A stretch of 64,000 bases of DNA from Serinus canaria. Its lineage: Eukaryota; Chordata; Aves; Passeriformes; Fringillidae. Position 1 is the stretch's first letter, and each line of letters opens with the position of its first letter. The DNA lies in the NCBI RefSeq assembly GCF_022539315.1, contig NC_066315.1, positions 101,971,990 to 102,035,989 on the forward strand, given 5' to 3'. Below the pieces are notes generated by a model. The model made no database searches. It saw only the letters and a program-made list of their open reading frames with translations, and had not been told where the DNA came from. This document shows, piece after piece, positions 63,726 to 64,000 of the stretch. Both the position numbers and the translations under genes were made by a program.

Positions 63726-64000
63726 TCACAGGGAAACACAGTCTCTAAGCAGAGGAGAGCTGTTCTTCCACAAACAAAGCCTAGTACAGGTCTGCTGTGT
63801 TTTTCCCTGTAAAACTCAGTTGTGGAAGCTAGCATGGGAAGCAGCTCTATGAACTGCAAAGTAATTTAGGATGTGGTTATTTAAAAATAAATTGTTGATT
63901 TCTTCCTGTCAATGAGAAGTCACTGATAGTAATGGCCTTTAGAAACAAGAGCATATAATGAAATGTACTTTAGTTGGTACACATGAGTTATGAAGTCTGG
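63726..64000. other. Right edge, nothing recognised
   Basis: The sequence ends without a recognisable exon or repeat. Whether a gene begins just beyond cannot be judged here. Confidence 0.5.

Noticed and set aside
1..64000. Bacterial-type features such as operons, CRISPR arrays, phage or plasmid modules
   Set aside because: The window is vertebrate nuclear DNA with CR1 and retroviral LTRs; there are no regular spacer arrays, no dense genes and no ribosome binding sites.

Overview
The window looks like ordinary nuclear DNA from a bird, most likely a passerine songbird. Five fragments have the 3' end of CR1 LINEs, the dominant avian retrotransposon, with the usual degenerate ATTCTATG-type tail. 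Several pieces match, as far as I recall them, LTRs of avian and songbird endogenous retroviruses. The rest is AT-rich, CpG-poor single-copy-looking sequence with short simple repeats, as expected for a gene desert or a very long intron. The assignment to passerines rests on recalled repeat families, not on a search.

No protein-coding gene, exon, tRNA, rRNA, CRISPR array or prokaryote-style operon could be supported. The longest open frames (about 100-156 codons) are either low-complexity translations of a GGGAA microsatellite or isolated frames with no recognisable domain. Vertebrate genes are split, so small exons could still be hidden here; sequence alone does not show them.

Layout. 1-1430: featureless AT-rich DNA. 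1437-1821: solo LTR (minus) with a perfect 6-bp target duplication. 1828-10159: no recognisable element. 10160-10902: 5'-truncated CR1 (plus). 17524-18048: truncated ERVL-type LTR (minus). 18859-19130: long (GGGAA)n tract. 23811-24038, 26582-26756 and 28772-28985: three CR1 tails. 30.1-35.8 kb: a cluster of LTR-derived sequence, with a solo LTR at 30122-30667 (minus), a solo LTR at 31019-31435 (plus, perfect 6-bp duplication), an LTR 3' portion at about 32622-32885 beside a perfect hairpin, and a probable LTR-like repeat at about 35050-35735. 36-56.8 kb: almost featureless. 56879-56952: a short CR1 tail. 62596-62655: a perfect 25-bp inverted repeat. 63.29-63.72 kb: a local rise in CpG near the right edge that could be a promoter or conserved element.

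No genes work together here and I see no new biological system. The best leads are the 25-bp perfect hairpin, the second 17-bp hairpin beside an LTR, the quadruplex-capable GGGAA tract, the LTR cluster, a decayed protein-like stretch on the minus strand near 51.4-51.8 kb, and the CpG-rich block near the end.
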